A stretch of DNA of 64,000 nt, taken from NCBI GenBank assembly GCA_963921195.1, contig OY992536.1, positions 324,029,038-324,093,037 of the forward strand, in the 5' to 3' direction. Below are positions 45,301 through 57,181 of this stretch, one piece after another. Position 1 is the stretch's first letter. Each line of letters opens with the position of its first letter. The stretch is from Pegoplata infirma. Taxonomy: Eukaryota > Arthropoda > Insecta > Diptera > Anthomyiidae. A program made the translations under genes and the position numbers. Below the pieces are notes generated by a model, which was given only the letters and a program-made list of their open reading frames with translations, was not told the DNA's origin and ran no database searches.

Positions 45301-48300
45301 TGGTGTAAAAAAGTGTACTTTTGGTACTTTTTATATTTCGTAAAAGAATGATTCTACGCACTGCACTTTTCAGTAAAAAAAATCTTCCGAAACACGTACT
45401 TTTTGGAAATTCCGTTTCTAAGGGTCGGAAAAGGGTAAAAAGTAGTACATTTTTAGGACCATCTAGCAAAAATAACTGTTTTTGTTTTTTTATAATTATT
45501 AAACTACAAAACGTAGAATTTGATATGAAGGATCCTCCATCAGAAATTACATCCAAGAGAAGGACATATTTTGAAATTTGTAACTTTAGGGTACCTTAAT
45601 TGTCAAAATTAGTGTGAAATGGAACTTTTAATGTCAAAAAGATAATTTTTTTTATTTCTTTAACGCATATTATGCGAAAAGGAATGAAACTTACATGGAA
45701 CTGGGAAGGAAATGGAATAGAATGGGAACGAAATGGAGTGGAGCAGTGAACGATATGAAATGATACTTTTTTCTAAAATTTTTCGTACTCAATTTTTTTT
45801 CTACTCAATATTTTTTTCTGTATATTTTTTTCACTCAAACTTCGTGAGTAAAAAAGTTTTTATATAATCATATATTTTTTAATATAAATTTATATAAATT
45901 GATCCATTATTTGATTCCAAAAATATAGGATCTAAAAATATATGAGTATATCTTATTAGATCAAATTTGATATAATTATATATAATTTGATCCCATAAAT
46001 GGAACGGTAAATTTTAATGTCACCTTTTTTGGCCGAAGCCGAAGCCGAATTTTTGGCCAAATTTTCACTATTCGGCCAAACCGAAGCCGAATATTAAAAA
46101 AAAAATGTTTTTAGTTGCAAAAACACTTAGTAAAATGTTTTTGTGGCTTACTAATGTGATTCAAAGTTAGTTTAGTGTGTTTTTCAACACGTATTCGGCC
46201 AAAATTGTGGCCGAAGCCGAATAGAGGCCGAATAGTGCTTTTTGGCCGAAGCCGATTATTTGGTCGGACACTAGTAAATTTCATCTAATTTCATATTGAA
46301 GATCATATTATATCTAACATGATATAATTAAATATTATTATATTTTATTAGATCTAATTTTGATAATATTTTATTAGATAATATTTACCGTTCCATTTTT
46401 GGGATCTAATTATATCAAATTTGATCTAATAAGATATAAACATTAGTGTCCGACAGAATATTCGGCTTCGGCCAAAAAGCACTATTCGGCCACTATTCGG
46501 CTTCGGCCACATTTTTGGCCGAATATGGCCGAATACCGAATAATTGTGTAAAAGTTGTACTCACGTGGTGAAAAACGCACTAAACACAATTTGAATCACA
46601 TTAGTAAGTCACAAAAACATTTTGTTAAGTGTTTTTAAAGTTAAAACAAGATTTTACACTCAAAAAAGTGTTTCGATTGAAAAATAATTACACTCAAAAA
46701 AAATTTTATTTACAAAAATGTCTAAAAAAAAGTTTTTTTGTTTAAAATAAATCGTTCTAGACAACATTTTTATACATTTGTGTATTCCGCCAAGTCGAGT
46801 TTTACTTTTTTCTTGTTTTTACTAAAAAAATATATTTTTTTAAAATATTCGGCTTCGGTTTCGGCCGAATAGTGAAAATTAGGCCGAATATTCGGCTTCG
46901 GCCAAAAAAGGTGTATTCGGTCGGACACTAATAATCATATATTTTTGGATACTCCATTTTTGGGATCAAATGATATATGGCATCGTATTACTTTAGTCGG
47001 GTTATTTTTATTAAAATTTATTTTTTCTCTGAAATATTTTTCATCCAAAATAATTGACAATATAATTTTTCACCGAAACGAACATGATAACGTGCCAACG
47101 AAGTTACCCAGCAAAAACTTTGCTTAAAAAGTAATTAACTTGAGGGGTTAGAAAAAATATGAGTAACTGTTTACCTCCCAATTTCGCTGTTAATTACTTT
47201 AACACGGTGATGTCATTGGAGGTAACCACATTTTGCCTTTTTTTGGCGGAAAGTAATGCTAATGGTAATTTGTAGAATTCATAGCCATTACCTGGTAAGC
47301 GAGAAGGGAAGGGTTACCCATTACCATGTTTTTCTTGGTATTTATATTTGATTGTTTTAATTATTCTTTGAATTATTATTTTATGCAAGACTTTTTTACA
47401 TCTAAAATGCTAGTTGGCAAAATATTAAATTATTTTGTTTTCCTTATTTTTAAGAAAAGTCCTGTTTATATTATTGCAGTTGCAATTAAACTAAATTCAT
47501 GCATTACTTTTTAATTATAGGGTCTTCAAATCAAAGGACAAATGGTACATTGTCCTGAATCAAATTCATTGCTCTTCATCGGTTCACCATTTCTTGATGG
47601 TTTGGACGGATTGACCTGTAATGGTCTTTTCATATCTGATATACCCCTGCATGATGCTACACGAGAAGTCATATTGGTGGGCGAACAAGCTCGTGCTCAA
47701 GATGGTCTACGTAGACGTATGGATAAATTGAAGAGTTCCATTGAAGAGGCCAATGCTGCAGTAACCAAAGAACGTAAAAAGAATGTCAGTCTTTTGCATT
47801 TGATATTTCCAGCGGAAATTGCCGAACGCCTATGGTTGGGCGCCAGTATTGATGCTAAGACTTATCCTGATGTGACCATACTATTCAGTGATATTGTCGG
47901 ATTTACAAGTATTTGTTCGAGAGCTACACCATTTATGGTCATTAGTATGCTGGAAAGTCTATACAAGGATTTCGATGAATTTTGTGACATGTTTGATGTG
48001 TATAAAGTTGAGACCATAGGCGATGCTTATTGTGTAGCCAGTGGTTTACATCGGGCTTCCATCTATGATGCCCATAAGGTAGCCTGGATGGCATTAAAAA
48101 TGATAGATGCATGTGCTAAACATATAACACATGATGGTGAACAAATAAAAATGCGTATAGGTTTGCATACTGGAACCGTCTTGGCTGGGGTAGTGGGTCG
48201 TAAGATGCCACGTTATTGTTTATTTGGTCATAATGTTACCATTGCCAATAAATTTGAGTCGAGTAGTGAGGCATGTAAAATCAATGTTAGTCCTACCACA

Positions 48301-48573
48301 AGAGAGTAAGTGTTTTTTGTCATAATTTCAGATATGTTTCTTAATCTTCCAATTTCCTCTTTTAGATGGCTTATTAAAAATCCCGGTTATAATTTCAATT
48401 TACAACCTCGAGATCCTTGTTGCTTGCCTAAGGAATTTTCCAATATTGACAATGGTACTTGTTACTTTTTGGAAAAATATTGTCATCTTTCTATGGATGA
48501 AACTTTGCCGTTGGATGAACATATAACAGCTGCTATGAAATCTATAACAAATCTATTACCATCCGATAACTAA
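39341..48573 (+). CDS. Gycalpha99B: soluble guanylyl cyclase alpha subunit, complete CDS (7 coding exons)
   Basis: Coding exons 39341-39502, 39566-39639, 41745-41985, 42174-42537, 42603-42787, 47521-48305 and 48366-48573 join in phase to 672 residues, close to the ~676 of Drosophila Gycalpha99B. The start MACPYFRR and long blocks match it closely. Order: HNOB (about 40-230, SEILVLLGEELI, IIERAFRCLG), HNOBA (about 255-390, SFCKAFPWHFIMNEDLELVQ), a signalling helix (about 395-430), and the class III cyclase domain with FSDIVGFT (Asp at about 466) and VETIGDAYCVASG (Asp at about 510), the two metal-binding aspartates supplied by alpha. Alpha subunits do not hold the heme. The protein pairs with the beta subunit in the cytosol as the nitric-oxide receptor making cGMP. 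A splice acceptor before 39266 implies upstream UTR exons, not found. Introns 2 (2.1 kb) and 5 (4.7 kb) are repeat-filled. Confidence 0.97.
39778..40074. mobile_element. CCCAGCAAAATTTT-ended MITE in Gyc intron 2
   Basis: Left CCCAGCAAAATTTTTGG, right AAAAATTTTCCTGGG, with GT on both sides. Inner GTTCTAGAAC-like motifs as in 37807-38048. Confidence 0.65.
40075..41744. other. remainder of Gyc intron 2
   Basis: No gene or clear element seen. Around 41055-41170 there are phrases shared with ppk intron 1 (AACTCCTCCGAT, AAAGAAAATTGTTATA), so an old interspersed repeat is likely. Confidence 0.4.
43320..45840 (-). mobile_element. 'T' repeat element, copy 2, reversed, in Gyc intron 5
   Basis: Degenerate tandem units with TACTTTTGGTACTTTT and CCTGAAATAATGG are the complement of the 8640-9600 units. 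The block 45650-45840 (GGAATGAAACTTACATGGAA, GTGGAGCAGTGAACG) is the complement of 5060-5310, the zone before the array in copy 1. The 16-bp minisatellite is absent here. Confidence 0.75.
44916..45166. mobile_element. MITE with 21-bp tandem ATTGTATTTCAGAAATTATCA units
   Basis: Inverted ends CTACACCTTTTCCAATTG / CAATTGTAAATGGTGTAG enclose about nine 21-bp units. Similar CAATTG-rich sequence is at 60900-61215. Confidence 0.7.
46015..46273. mobile_element. TTCGGCC-type hAT-like element, copy 1
   Basis: Right end GGTCGGACACTA; diverged left end TAATGTCACC. Perfect 8-bp TSD GTAAATTT (46007-46014, 46274-46281). Interior full of TTCGGCC / GGCCGAA motifs. Confidence 0.85.
46444..46930. mobile_element. 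TTCGGCC-type hAT-like element, copy 2
   Basis: Ends TAGTGTCCGACAGAATA and inward TAGTGTCCGACCGAATA. Flanks ATAAACAT and ATAATCAT match at 7 of 8 positions. Confidence 0.82.
47106..47340. mobile_element. CCCAGCAAAA-type element in Gyc intron 5
   Basis: Starts CCCAGCAAAAACTTTGC; interior GATGTCATTGGAGGTAACCA matches the outer element at 52882-53968. The right end is not sharply defined. Confidence 0.5.
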
Positions 48574-48621
48574 GCAAACAGCAACTGCAACAGCACCAAC
48601 AAACAATTTATATCTTTTGAA

Positions 48622-48627
48622 AATAAA
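48622..48627 (+). terminator. polyadenylation signal of the cyclase gene
   Basis: AATAAA 49 bases after the stop codon. The convergent OBP gene stops at 48854, leaving about 280 bases between the two coding ends. Confidence 0.6.
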
Positions 48628-48853
48628 AACTCAAATATTAGCTTTATTTAATTTATGAAACTCAAAAAAAAAACAAAATGGAAGTATTGAATCCTTCTTT
48701 AAATCCTTTACACTCTAAGCATGTGTATGTGTTAGTGGAATGTCTTAAATGTATTGACTCTTTAAACAAAAAAAAAAAAAAAAAACAGATTGTTTGTTAA
48801 AATTTAATAGAAATAATAATTTATTTAATAAAATCACTGCAAATTGAATGTCG

Positions 48854-51800
48854 TCAATATTGTTTGGAAAATTCATCTCTTTGTTTGAAGATTTTTGTGT
48901 AAGACGGACTCAATTCTTTTAAACAGTTTTGTAGTTCCTCTGCCATATCCCCATAATAGTCATGCTGGAATTTTGAGTTTGCACGATGACTGCATTTGTT
49001 AATTATATTACGAGATTCTGAATTATCCTCTTGGGCTTCTTCAAAACTTAGTAGAATTTCTGATTCCTATGAAATAAACAATCGTTAGGTTTTATGAACT
49101 AAAGATTATATTTTAAGCAACAGTTTTTTAAGCCTCCCTTTCTCAACAGCTCTAAATAATTTTTTTATTGGTTTTATATATTTTTCAGAATTTGGACCAT
49201 ATTGGGTCCAATACTCCATTGGATTGGAACTAAATGGGTTCAGACCCCGTTGGATCTAGACCCCATTGAGTTCCTTTAAGCCTCGTCATAGATTTTTATC
49301 AAATTTGTCCGATTCTACCTTTCTTAGATTTCGAGATGCGTGTGTTTAGGGACCTAGTCTGGATTCTCTGGATAAGGTTTAAAAAAATCCAAAAATGTTT
49401 TGAACAGCTGTGTTTGACAGCAAAGTAAATGACGGAACTTGCTCAAAATTTGACAGTAGTCTATAACCAGGTGGTACTTCATATAACATTTCATATAACT
49501 ACAAGGGAAGTTCGAAAAGTCACGGAATTATTGATACATGAAAATTCGCGCGAGGATTTGACAGGGAACGTTGTGGGTGGGAGATCTTCCCCGCACATTA
49601 ATTATTTAAATTATTTGTTTATAACGACGTCCCAAAAGAAAGGGGCCGAAAAGAACTTCCCTAATCCGCTTGGTCCAATTGATATATATCGCTCCTTTAC
49701 TTGTATAGTGTCACAACTCAAAATATTTGATTTTGCAGAAAACACGTTTAAAGTTTACCATTGAAACTGTTTTTAATTGAAAAAGGCCGGTACATAGAAA
49801 ATGTAATAATGGCGTGTACTTTTCTCAAACGGTGAGTTCAAAAGATATTAATACGAATTTTTGACACAATATAAAGCACGATATAACGAATAATTCTGTA
49901 TCATTAACTCAAAAAACGCATCTTTTGAGTTATGACACTATACAAGTAAAGGAGCGATATGTACTGATACATATGACCAAATATATTAAAAAACATGTGA
50001 AAAAATTTTGTTTCTTGGGGAAGTTTTAGTTCTTCAAGGGGAACTTTTTTACTCCTTTCCGATTTTGCCCATACACGAACTTGGCCAGCATTTGACCATA
50101 GGACATATTCGAGCCAAATTTCAGTCGTCTAGCTCCTTAGGTTTGGACTGCATGGATTCTAAAGACAGGCGGACGGAAATTCACAAAATTTTTTAAAATT
50201 TTTCATGGATCAATAACACTGTTCAACAAAATCAAATTTTTTGCAAAATTACAAGGTCAGAACAAAAAAAATTGATAGAAGAGACAAAAAAAAAAAAAAA
50301 ACGTGTATCGGCGTTTTGAAAGTTTTCATCTGGGTTTCATTTTAGGGGAGGTAAAGTTCCCCCCAATTGCAAATGTTGTATTGTCAATCTTTATTGAATA
50401 TCGAGTAAAGCTTACGTTTAAAGTATATAGTGTGTTTAGCAAATTTATGTAAAATGCTACGGAGAACATTTTTGTGGAACATGTTAACCCTCTAGCTCCT
50501 CAAGATAAGGGTCTTTTTTGTCCTTCTTTTAAAAAAGGGCAAAAGACATCATTAAAACAGGTATTTAAATATATTCCGTGAAAGGGACTTATAATAAAAT
50601 ATCACGGCGAATATTTTTGCGAAACATTTTAACCCCTTATATCCCTGTTTTAATGGTGTTTTTTGCTCTATTTTAAAAGAAAGACAAAAAAGACCCTTAC
50701 CTTGAGGAGTTAGAGGGTTAACATATCCTACAAAAATGTTCTCCGTAACATTTTACATAAATTTGCTCGACACTTCATATACTTTAAACGTAAGCCTTAC
50801 TCGATTTTCTTAATAAATGCGAAATTAACCCTAAGCTCTCTTTTGTTGTGCCTTATTTCTGACTTTCTGGTTGAGTTTTCCGTTTTGGTGTATTCAAGGA
50901 CTTATAGTAAAATTTCACGGCGAATATTTTTGCGGAACATTTAAACCCCTAAGTCTCTGTTTTAATGGTGTTTTTTACTCTTTTTGAAAATAAGGACAAA
51001 AAAGACCCTTAAATTGAGTAGTTACGGGGTTAATATATTCAACAAAAATGTTCTCGGTGCTAAACACACCATATACTTTAAACGTAAGCTTTACTCGATA
51101 TTCAATGACGATTGACAATACAACATTTGCAATTGGGGGAAACTTTACCTCCCCCGAAAATGAAACCCAGATGTAAACTTTCAAAACGCCAATATACGTA
51201 TATTTTTTTTGTCTCTTCTATCAAATTTTTTTGGTCTGACCTTGTAATTATACCCTACACCACACTGTGGTACAGGGTATAATGAGTTTGTGCTGATGTT
51301 TGTAACTACCCGAAATATTGGTCCTAGACCCACTTTTAAGTATACCGATCGACTTAGAATCACTTTTTGAGTCGATTTAGCGATGTCCGTCCGTCCGTCC
51401 GTCCGTCCGTCTGTCTGTCCATGTAAACGGTGTAAACACGATACAGGTCGCAATTCTCGATCAATTGACTTGAAATTTAAAACTTAAGCCTCTTTTGGCC
51501 CAAGGACGAAGCCTATTGAAATTGGAAAAAATCGGTCCATATTTAGACCTAGCCCCCATACAAAGGTCCTCTTTAGTTTTGGCTCAAATGACTCTAATAG
51601 TCGCATTTTAATAGGTATCTTTTCAAAATTTGGCAGGAATTAATGTTTTATACACACAAATCACCATTCCGAATTTTAAAGAAATCGAACCAGTTCTTCT
51701 AGTAGCCCCCATACAAACCACCTTCCCGATTTTCACATAAATCTCTCAATTTTCATGAAAATAGAAAATATTTAATTAAAATTCTGTTTGTGTATGTTAA

Positions 51801-54296
51801 ACGCGTACTTTAATAACCTTATCAAATCTAATTATCATCGGACCATTTTGGACTTAGGTCCCATGTGGAAATTTCGCCCGATATTCAGTTGAAGCGATTT
51901 ATTGTCAACAAAAAGAAGCCTATTCCACTCAAATTTGATTAGTGATTGCTTTTTACACTTATTAAAGATTTGACAAAATATAGATCTAATCAGTCCATGT
52001 TTGAACTTGGGACCCATGGTCCGGGAAACTCTGGTGTAGGGTATTATATGGTCGGTCTTGACCGACTATAATTTTCTTACTTGTTTTTTTTTGTGTTGTA
52101 TAGTGTAATATACGTACTTTATGGGATCTCCGACCGATATTTCGACGGGAGATCCAATAAAAAACACGGAACGCTTTTTTTTTAATTTTAAAGACCCCAT
52201 GTCTCGAAAGTTTAGCACATTCTCTGTTTTGTAAAAGTAAAACCCAATACTAAATTTCATTAAATTGGGAAGTTGTAAAGAAAAACCGTTAGTTTAATTA
52301 ATTTTAAATCACAATTAATGGATCTTCAAAACTTTTCTCCCCATCCCCAAAGTGTGCTACATAACTTACATCAACTCTACCATAAGCATCTATGTAGTGA
52401 AAGTTTTGAAAAATACATTGAAGTTTATTTTTATACTGCGACCGCAATGATACATCCTCATATTGTGAAGTTTCCGTAGCCATCTTCCAGCCCATATCGA
52501 TAGAATCACAAAATTCTGTAGCTGATTGATCAATTGATTTAGAATCTTTAGACTAAAATTAAAAGAAACTTTCATTAAATTAATATCAATTTGATATATA
52601 GATCATATAACACACCTACATCCTGAGCTTTCCAGGTACTATTTACACTAAAAGTGTATTCAAACAGTTCTAAGCATTTAAAGCGAAATTCCATTAGTTT
52701 ATTGTAATAATCACTACATTTACCACTAAGATATTGATCGAAAATAAATTTGGTTATGCAGTTATCCTCTTCGAAAGCCTCTTCAATGTTATCCCAAATG
52801 TCGAGGAATTTATCGATCTATAATTTAAAAAAAAAAAAAAATAATCAATTACTAGGGGAGTTTTCTGTAATTTAAAGGGAACCTAGCAAAACCCAAAAAT
52901 ATGAGTAATTGGTTACCTTCCAATTTTAATGTTCATTACACTAACATGGCGATGTCATTGGAGTTAACCACTTTTTTGCCTTTTGGGGTGTAAAGTAATG
53001 CTGATAGTAACTATTACCAGTTAATGCAAATAGTAATGAGAACAATTTTTAATATCTACTTATTATTATTTGCGTGACCTAGCAATCAGTATGAATACTT
53101 CTAATTACTATCAGCATTACTTTACACCCCGAACGGCAAAAAAGTTGTTACCCAGCAAAACTTTGGTAATGGGTAGTGATTATATAACACATTACCAGGT
53201 AATGTATATACCTTATTTGTAGCATTTTTTTAGAATGTCTTACCAAACATTTGTTCCACAACGTATTATTTTAAAGTGAAAAATAATGCATTACTAATAA
53301 TTTGCTACGTAATGCATGATTATTAGAAAAAATGTATTTCATATTTATTATTTCTAAACATTAAATCATGGATGACTTATATTTGGTTACATTATGTATT
53401 ATTTGAAAGTTTGAAATAATGTATTATTTATAATTGGATGCATAATGCATTACAATAACATAAACAATAATTATTTTATAAAACAATTCATAAGTTTAAA
53501 CTAGAGATGGGCTCACGACAGGAAATTTCTAACGACAGACACTCACGAGCATATTTTATCTACTTACACTCACTTACAATCACGTGAGTAAATTTAATAC
53601 AAAATTACTTTTTCACTACTCGTAACACCTTATATATTATCTTCTGGTATGATATATTATATACCTTACTCGTAACCTATAAAATATCATATATTTTACA
53701 CCTTACTCGTATTCTTCGTTATAAATTTATGACTTATTTTATACCTTACTGGTATTCTTTGTGATAATGTGGATGCATTACTTTGAGTCTCATCGCCTGT
53801 TAAAATCATCAATGCTGCAATGTATAAAATAAGAGATCCTATACCTTATTTTATACCTTATTTGGTAATCTAAGTTTTGCTGGGTAACTCCAATAACATC
53901 GCCTTGTTAAAGTAATTAACATTGAAATTGCGAGATAACCAATTACTAATATATTTGGTTTTTGCTGGAAAACTTACATTTAAACCTCTAGATTTTAAAT
54001 TCATTAAACCTGTTTTATAAACGAAACATTGCAGATAACATTGAGTATCTGTTGAATTCGTGTAGTTAAAAATATCAGCCTGGGGATATTGTTGCAAGCA
54101 TCTTAAACGTGCGTAACGTATTTGGCAATCATTTGAACAATAATCCTGAAACTAGATTAACCGATATCAGGAAAGTATTAAAAACTCAAAATTTCTCAAT
54201 TTAACTTACCGTATTTTCATTTGACAATTGACTATTATTTAAATAAATACACGACGTTAAAAGAAAAAACACTAATACTAGATTTTCACAATCCAT
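48854..54296 (-). CDS. double-domain odorant-binding protein, complete CDS (5 exons)
   Basis: Exons in order of transcription: 54296-54210, 54145-53978, 52817-52620, 52552-52370, 49066-48854, all phase 0 with GT/AG borders, 282 residues ending in TGA. Exon 1 encodes a start Met and a hydrophobic signal peptide (LVLVFFLLTSCIYL). The mature part has 12 cysteines, twice the six of a classical OBP: DYCSNDC, ARLRC, TQCYLQCFVYKTGLMN, DNC, GKC, FKC, EFC, KLQCIFQNFHYIDAYGRVD, NKC and QNC. The two CxxxC-type helices followed by a hydrophobic stretch recall the PBP/GOBP fold. OBPs are secreted into sensillar lymph or other body fluids to carry small hydrophobic ligands. The closest Drosophila relatives by architecture would be dimeric OBPs such as Obp83cd; by location the Obp99 cluster. 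No symbol is given. Introns 2 and 4 carry the repeats. Confidence 0.85.
49067..49685. other. OBP intron 4, distal part
   Basis: Around 49190-49330 (GGACCATATTGGGTCC, CCCCGTTGGATCTAGACC) it resembles the interior of the nested element at 36890-37060. The rest is unassigned. Confidence 0.45.
49686..49960. mobile_element. MITE with TTTACTTGTATAGTG ends, copy 2
   Basis: Inverted ends ATATCGCTCCTTTACTTG / CAAGTAAAGGAGCGATAT; interior matches 27756-28011 (GGCCGGTACATAGAAAATGT). Confidence 0.8.
50015..50220 (-). mobile_element. reversed family B Helitron fragment
   Basis: GTTCTTCAAGGGGAAC, CCATACACGAACTTGGCC and GACAGGCGGACGG are complements of the family B interior. Confidence 0.55.
50251..51245. 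mobile_element. ~1-kb palindromic element, AATT flanks
   Basis: Left ACAAGGTCAGAACAAAAA and right TTTTTGGTCTGACCTTGT are inverted, followed by matching arms (CCAATTGCAAATGTTGTATT, GAGAACATTTTTG). AATT flanks both ends. Confidence 0.8.
51250..52086 (+). mobile_element. DINE-1-like Helitron, family A, copy 4
   Basis: Full-length, very close to the copies at 610 and 1478, next to the palindromic element in OBP intron 4. Confidence 0.8.
52882..53968. mobile_element. outer CCWAGCAAAA-type element in OBP intron 2
   Basis: Ends CCTAGCAAAACCCAAAAATA and TATTTGGTTTTTGCTGG; inner palindromic arms with GATGTCATTGGAGTTAACC. Its right end is about 9 bases from the exon 2 splice donor. Confidence 0.65.
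53151..53884. mobile_element. CCCAGCAAAA-type element, copy 2, nested
   Basis: Perfect 13-bp ends as at 10679-11393. TA flanks both sides; the inverted arm of the outer element shows the uninterrupted GGTTAACTCCAATGAC. Confidence 0.88.
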
Positions 54297-54779
54297 ATTT
54301 GTTATTAAAATTTTAATTAGTTTCTTTTAATTTAAAAAAAAAACACAAAAAACATATTTATTTCTTATTATTGTTTTTCTTTTTTATTGCTTTAATATTT
54401 TAACAGCTTGCTGATCTAATATTCGTTAAATACCGCCACTAGCGCCAGAACCATTATTCCGTAGTTAAATACTTTTGTTACTGTTTGTTTTCAGATAAGA
54501 GTTGGTAATGGTACGTTTACAAAAAAAAAATGTACGGTTACTGTTTAGAATCAAAATTAATAATAATAAAATGCTCTATATAAACGTGTATCGTATCTAC
54601 AAATATTAATTACGGTAAGTTGTCAAGCTATTATAAAGTTATAAACATTAACAGTAAATTGTAAAATATTTTTTAAAGACCTTAAACCTAAACTTTTTAA
54701 TGTACAATCCCCCACGGACGTGTACCACGCAAAGCCAATGTTTTATGTGCACCCACAGACGAGGTGCGAAATAGAAATT
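54297..54779. other. intergenic upstream of the OBP gene
   Basis: AT-rich. The OBP promoter must lie here, but no clear TATA box or initiator was fixed. Confidence 0.4.
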
Positions 54780-55098
54780 CTCACACTCTTGATGTTCTGG
54801 ACGTGAGAAACGGAATTTCCAAAAAATACTTTTCCCAATCTTTTTTTTCACCGAAGGATTTTACATTCCAAATTCCAAGTTTCTGTGACCATTATATCAG
54901 GAAAAAAATAAGTACCCCTTTTAACCGCTTTGTTTTCCGAAAGACAAACCTTTTCAAATTTCAAGTTTCTATAATTACTATTTCAGGAAATAAAAAAGTA
55001 CCAAAAAGTGTACTTTACTTTTTATAAAAGGTGCTTTTTATAAAAGGTACTTTTTATAAAAGGTACTTTTTATAAAATGTACTTTTTATAAAAGGTAC

Positions 55099-55812
55099 TA
55101 GTGTCCGACCGAATATTCGGCTTTGGCCTCGGCTTCGACCAAAAAGCACTATTCGGCCACTATTCGGCTTCGGCCACAATTTTGGCCGAATAGGCCGAAT
55201 ACCGAATAATTGTATAATATTTGTGCTCACGTGTTGAAAAACACACGAAACTTACTTTAAATCACATTAGTAAGCCACAAAAACATTTTTTTTTTTTTTT
55301 TTTTTTTTTTTTTATTAAGAATTACCATATAATTACAAATTATATACTAATTTTACCTAATCGAGAACTGGTAACAATGACCTTCGTCTCGTTGTAGCGA
55401 ATCAGACCAAGGCCTCTGGTGGGAATCGAACCCACGACCCCCAGACTCATAGGCTAGCACGCTACCAACTAGCCTACTGGGGCGCCTAAAAAAACATTTT
55501 ACTAAGTGTTTTTGCAACTTAAAACATTTTTTACATTCAAAAAAAAATTTCGGTCGAAAAAAATTTACACTCTAAAATATATTTTTTTACAAAAATGTCC
55601 AAAAAAATTTTTTGCTTAAAATAAAATCATTCTAACCAATATTCTCATGCATTTGAGTATCCCGGCGAATCAAGTTTTATTTTTTTCTTGTTTTTACTAC
55701 ATAAATATATATATTTTTTTAATATTCGGCTTCGGTTTGGCCGAATAGTGAAAATTTGGCCGAATATTCGGCTTCGGCTTCGACCAAAAAAGGTGTATTC
55801 GGTCGGACACTA
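55099..55812. mobile_element. TTCGGCC-type hAT-like element, copy 3, in the minisatellite
   Basis: Ends TAGTGTCCGACCGAATATTC / inward TAGTGTCCGACCGAATAC; perfect 8-bp TSD AAAGGTAC (55091-55098, 55813-55820). It contains the SINE at 55290-55489. Confidence 0.93.
55290..55489 (-). mobile_element. tRNA-headed SINE, copy 1
   Basis: Reverse orientation: T-run (poly-A tail), AT-rich tail, then complements of box B (GGAATCGAACC) and box A (CCAACTAGCCTA). Flanking 11-bp TSD AAAAACATTTT (55279-55289, 55490-55500). The sibling hAT copy at 46444 lacks it and has CACAAAAACATTTTG: the empty site. Confidence 0.92.
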
Positions 55813-56955
55813 AAAGGTACTTTTTATAAAAGCTACTTTTTATAAAAGGTACTTTATATAAAAGGTACTTTTTATAAAAGGTACTTTTTATAAAAGGTAC
55901 TTTTTATAAAAGGTACTTTTTATAAAAGGTACTTTTTATAAAAGGTACTTTTTATAAAAGGTACTTTTTGTAAAAGGTACTTTTTATAAAGGGTACTTTT
56001 TATAAAAGGTACTTTTTATAAAAGGTAATTTTTATAAAAGGTACTTTTTATAAAATGTACTTTTTATAAATGGTATTTTTTATAAAAGGTACTTTTTATA
56101 AAAGGTACTTTTTATAAAAGGTACTTTTTATAAAAGGAACTTTTTATAAAAGGTACTTTTTATAAAAGGTACTTTTTATAAAAGGTACTTTTTATAAAAG
56201 GTACTTTTTATAAAAGGTACTTTTTATAAAAGGTACTTTTTATAAAAGGTACTTTTTATAAAAGGTACTTTTTATAAAAGGTACTTTTTATAAAAGGTAC
56301 TTTTCATAAAAGGTACTTTTTATAAAAGGTACTTTTTATAAAAGGTACTTTTTATAAAAGGTACTTTTTATAAAAGGTACTTTTTATAAAAGGTACTTTT
56401 TATAAAAGGTACTTTTTATAAAAGGTACTTTTTATAAAAGGTACTTTTTATAAAAGGTACTTTTTATAAAAGGTACTTTTTATAAAAGGTACTTTTTATA
56501 AAAGGTACTTTTTATAAAAGGTACTTTTTATAAAAGGTACTTTTTATAAAAGGTACTTTTTATAAAAGGTACTTTTTATAAAAGGTACTTTTTATAAAAG
56601 GTACTTTTTATAAAAGGTACTATAAAAAGTACTTTTTATAAAAGGTACTTTTTATAAAAGGTACTTTTTATAAAAGGTACTTTTTATAAAAGGTTCTTTT
56701 TATAAAAGGTACTTTTTATAAAAGGTTATTTTTATAAAAGGTACTTTTTATAAAAGGTACTTTTTATAAAAGGTGCTTTTTTTAAAAGGTACTTTTTCTA
56801 AAAGTTACTTTTTATGAAAGTTACTTTTTATAAAAGGTACTTTTTATAAAAGGTACTTTTTATAAAAAGTACTTTTTATAAAAAGTCCTTTTTATAAAAA
56901 GTACTTTTTATAAAAAGTACTTTTTAAAAAGATACTTTTTATAAAAGGTAATAGG
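55811..56955 (+). repeat. 16-bp minisatellite (GGTACTTTTTATAAAA)n, large array
   Basis: About 70 units, most perfect, a few with single changes; a further five units lie at about 55015-55098 on the other side of the hAT insertion. Confidence 0.95.
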
Positions 56956-57181
56956 TACCATTATTTCAGTAAATAAAACATAGTACCAAAAGTACACCTT
57001 TTTACCCATTTTACCCCAGTAGAATCAACATTGGCAAAAATCCAGCCTTAGTGGATCTACATTGCGGGAGGTGAACCCACAGTCCAAATTTCAAGTTTCT
57101 AGCTTTAGCTGTTTGGGCTGGGCGATGATGAATGAGTACGTCAGTCACGTTACTCTTTTATATATAGTGATCGATTCTAAG

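Larger units (their letters stand above)
54780..57168 (+). mobile_element. 'T' repeat element, copy 3
   Basis: Truncated start, then units with CACCGAAGGATTTTACATTCC, the 16-bp minisatellite, and the same 3' end as copy 1 (GGGCTGGGCGATGATG, GTCACGTTACTC). It is followed by GTGATCGATTCTAAG, which is family B Helitron text, so this copy also sits in such an element at its TATATA tract. Confidence 0.65.
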
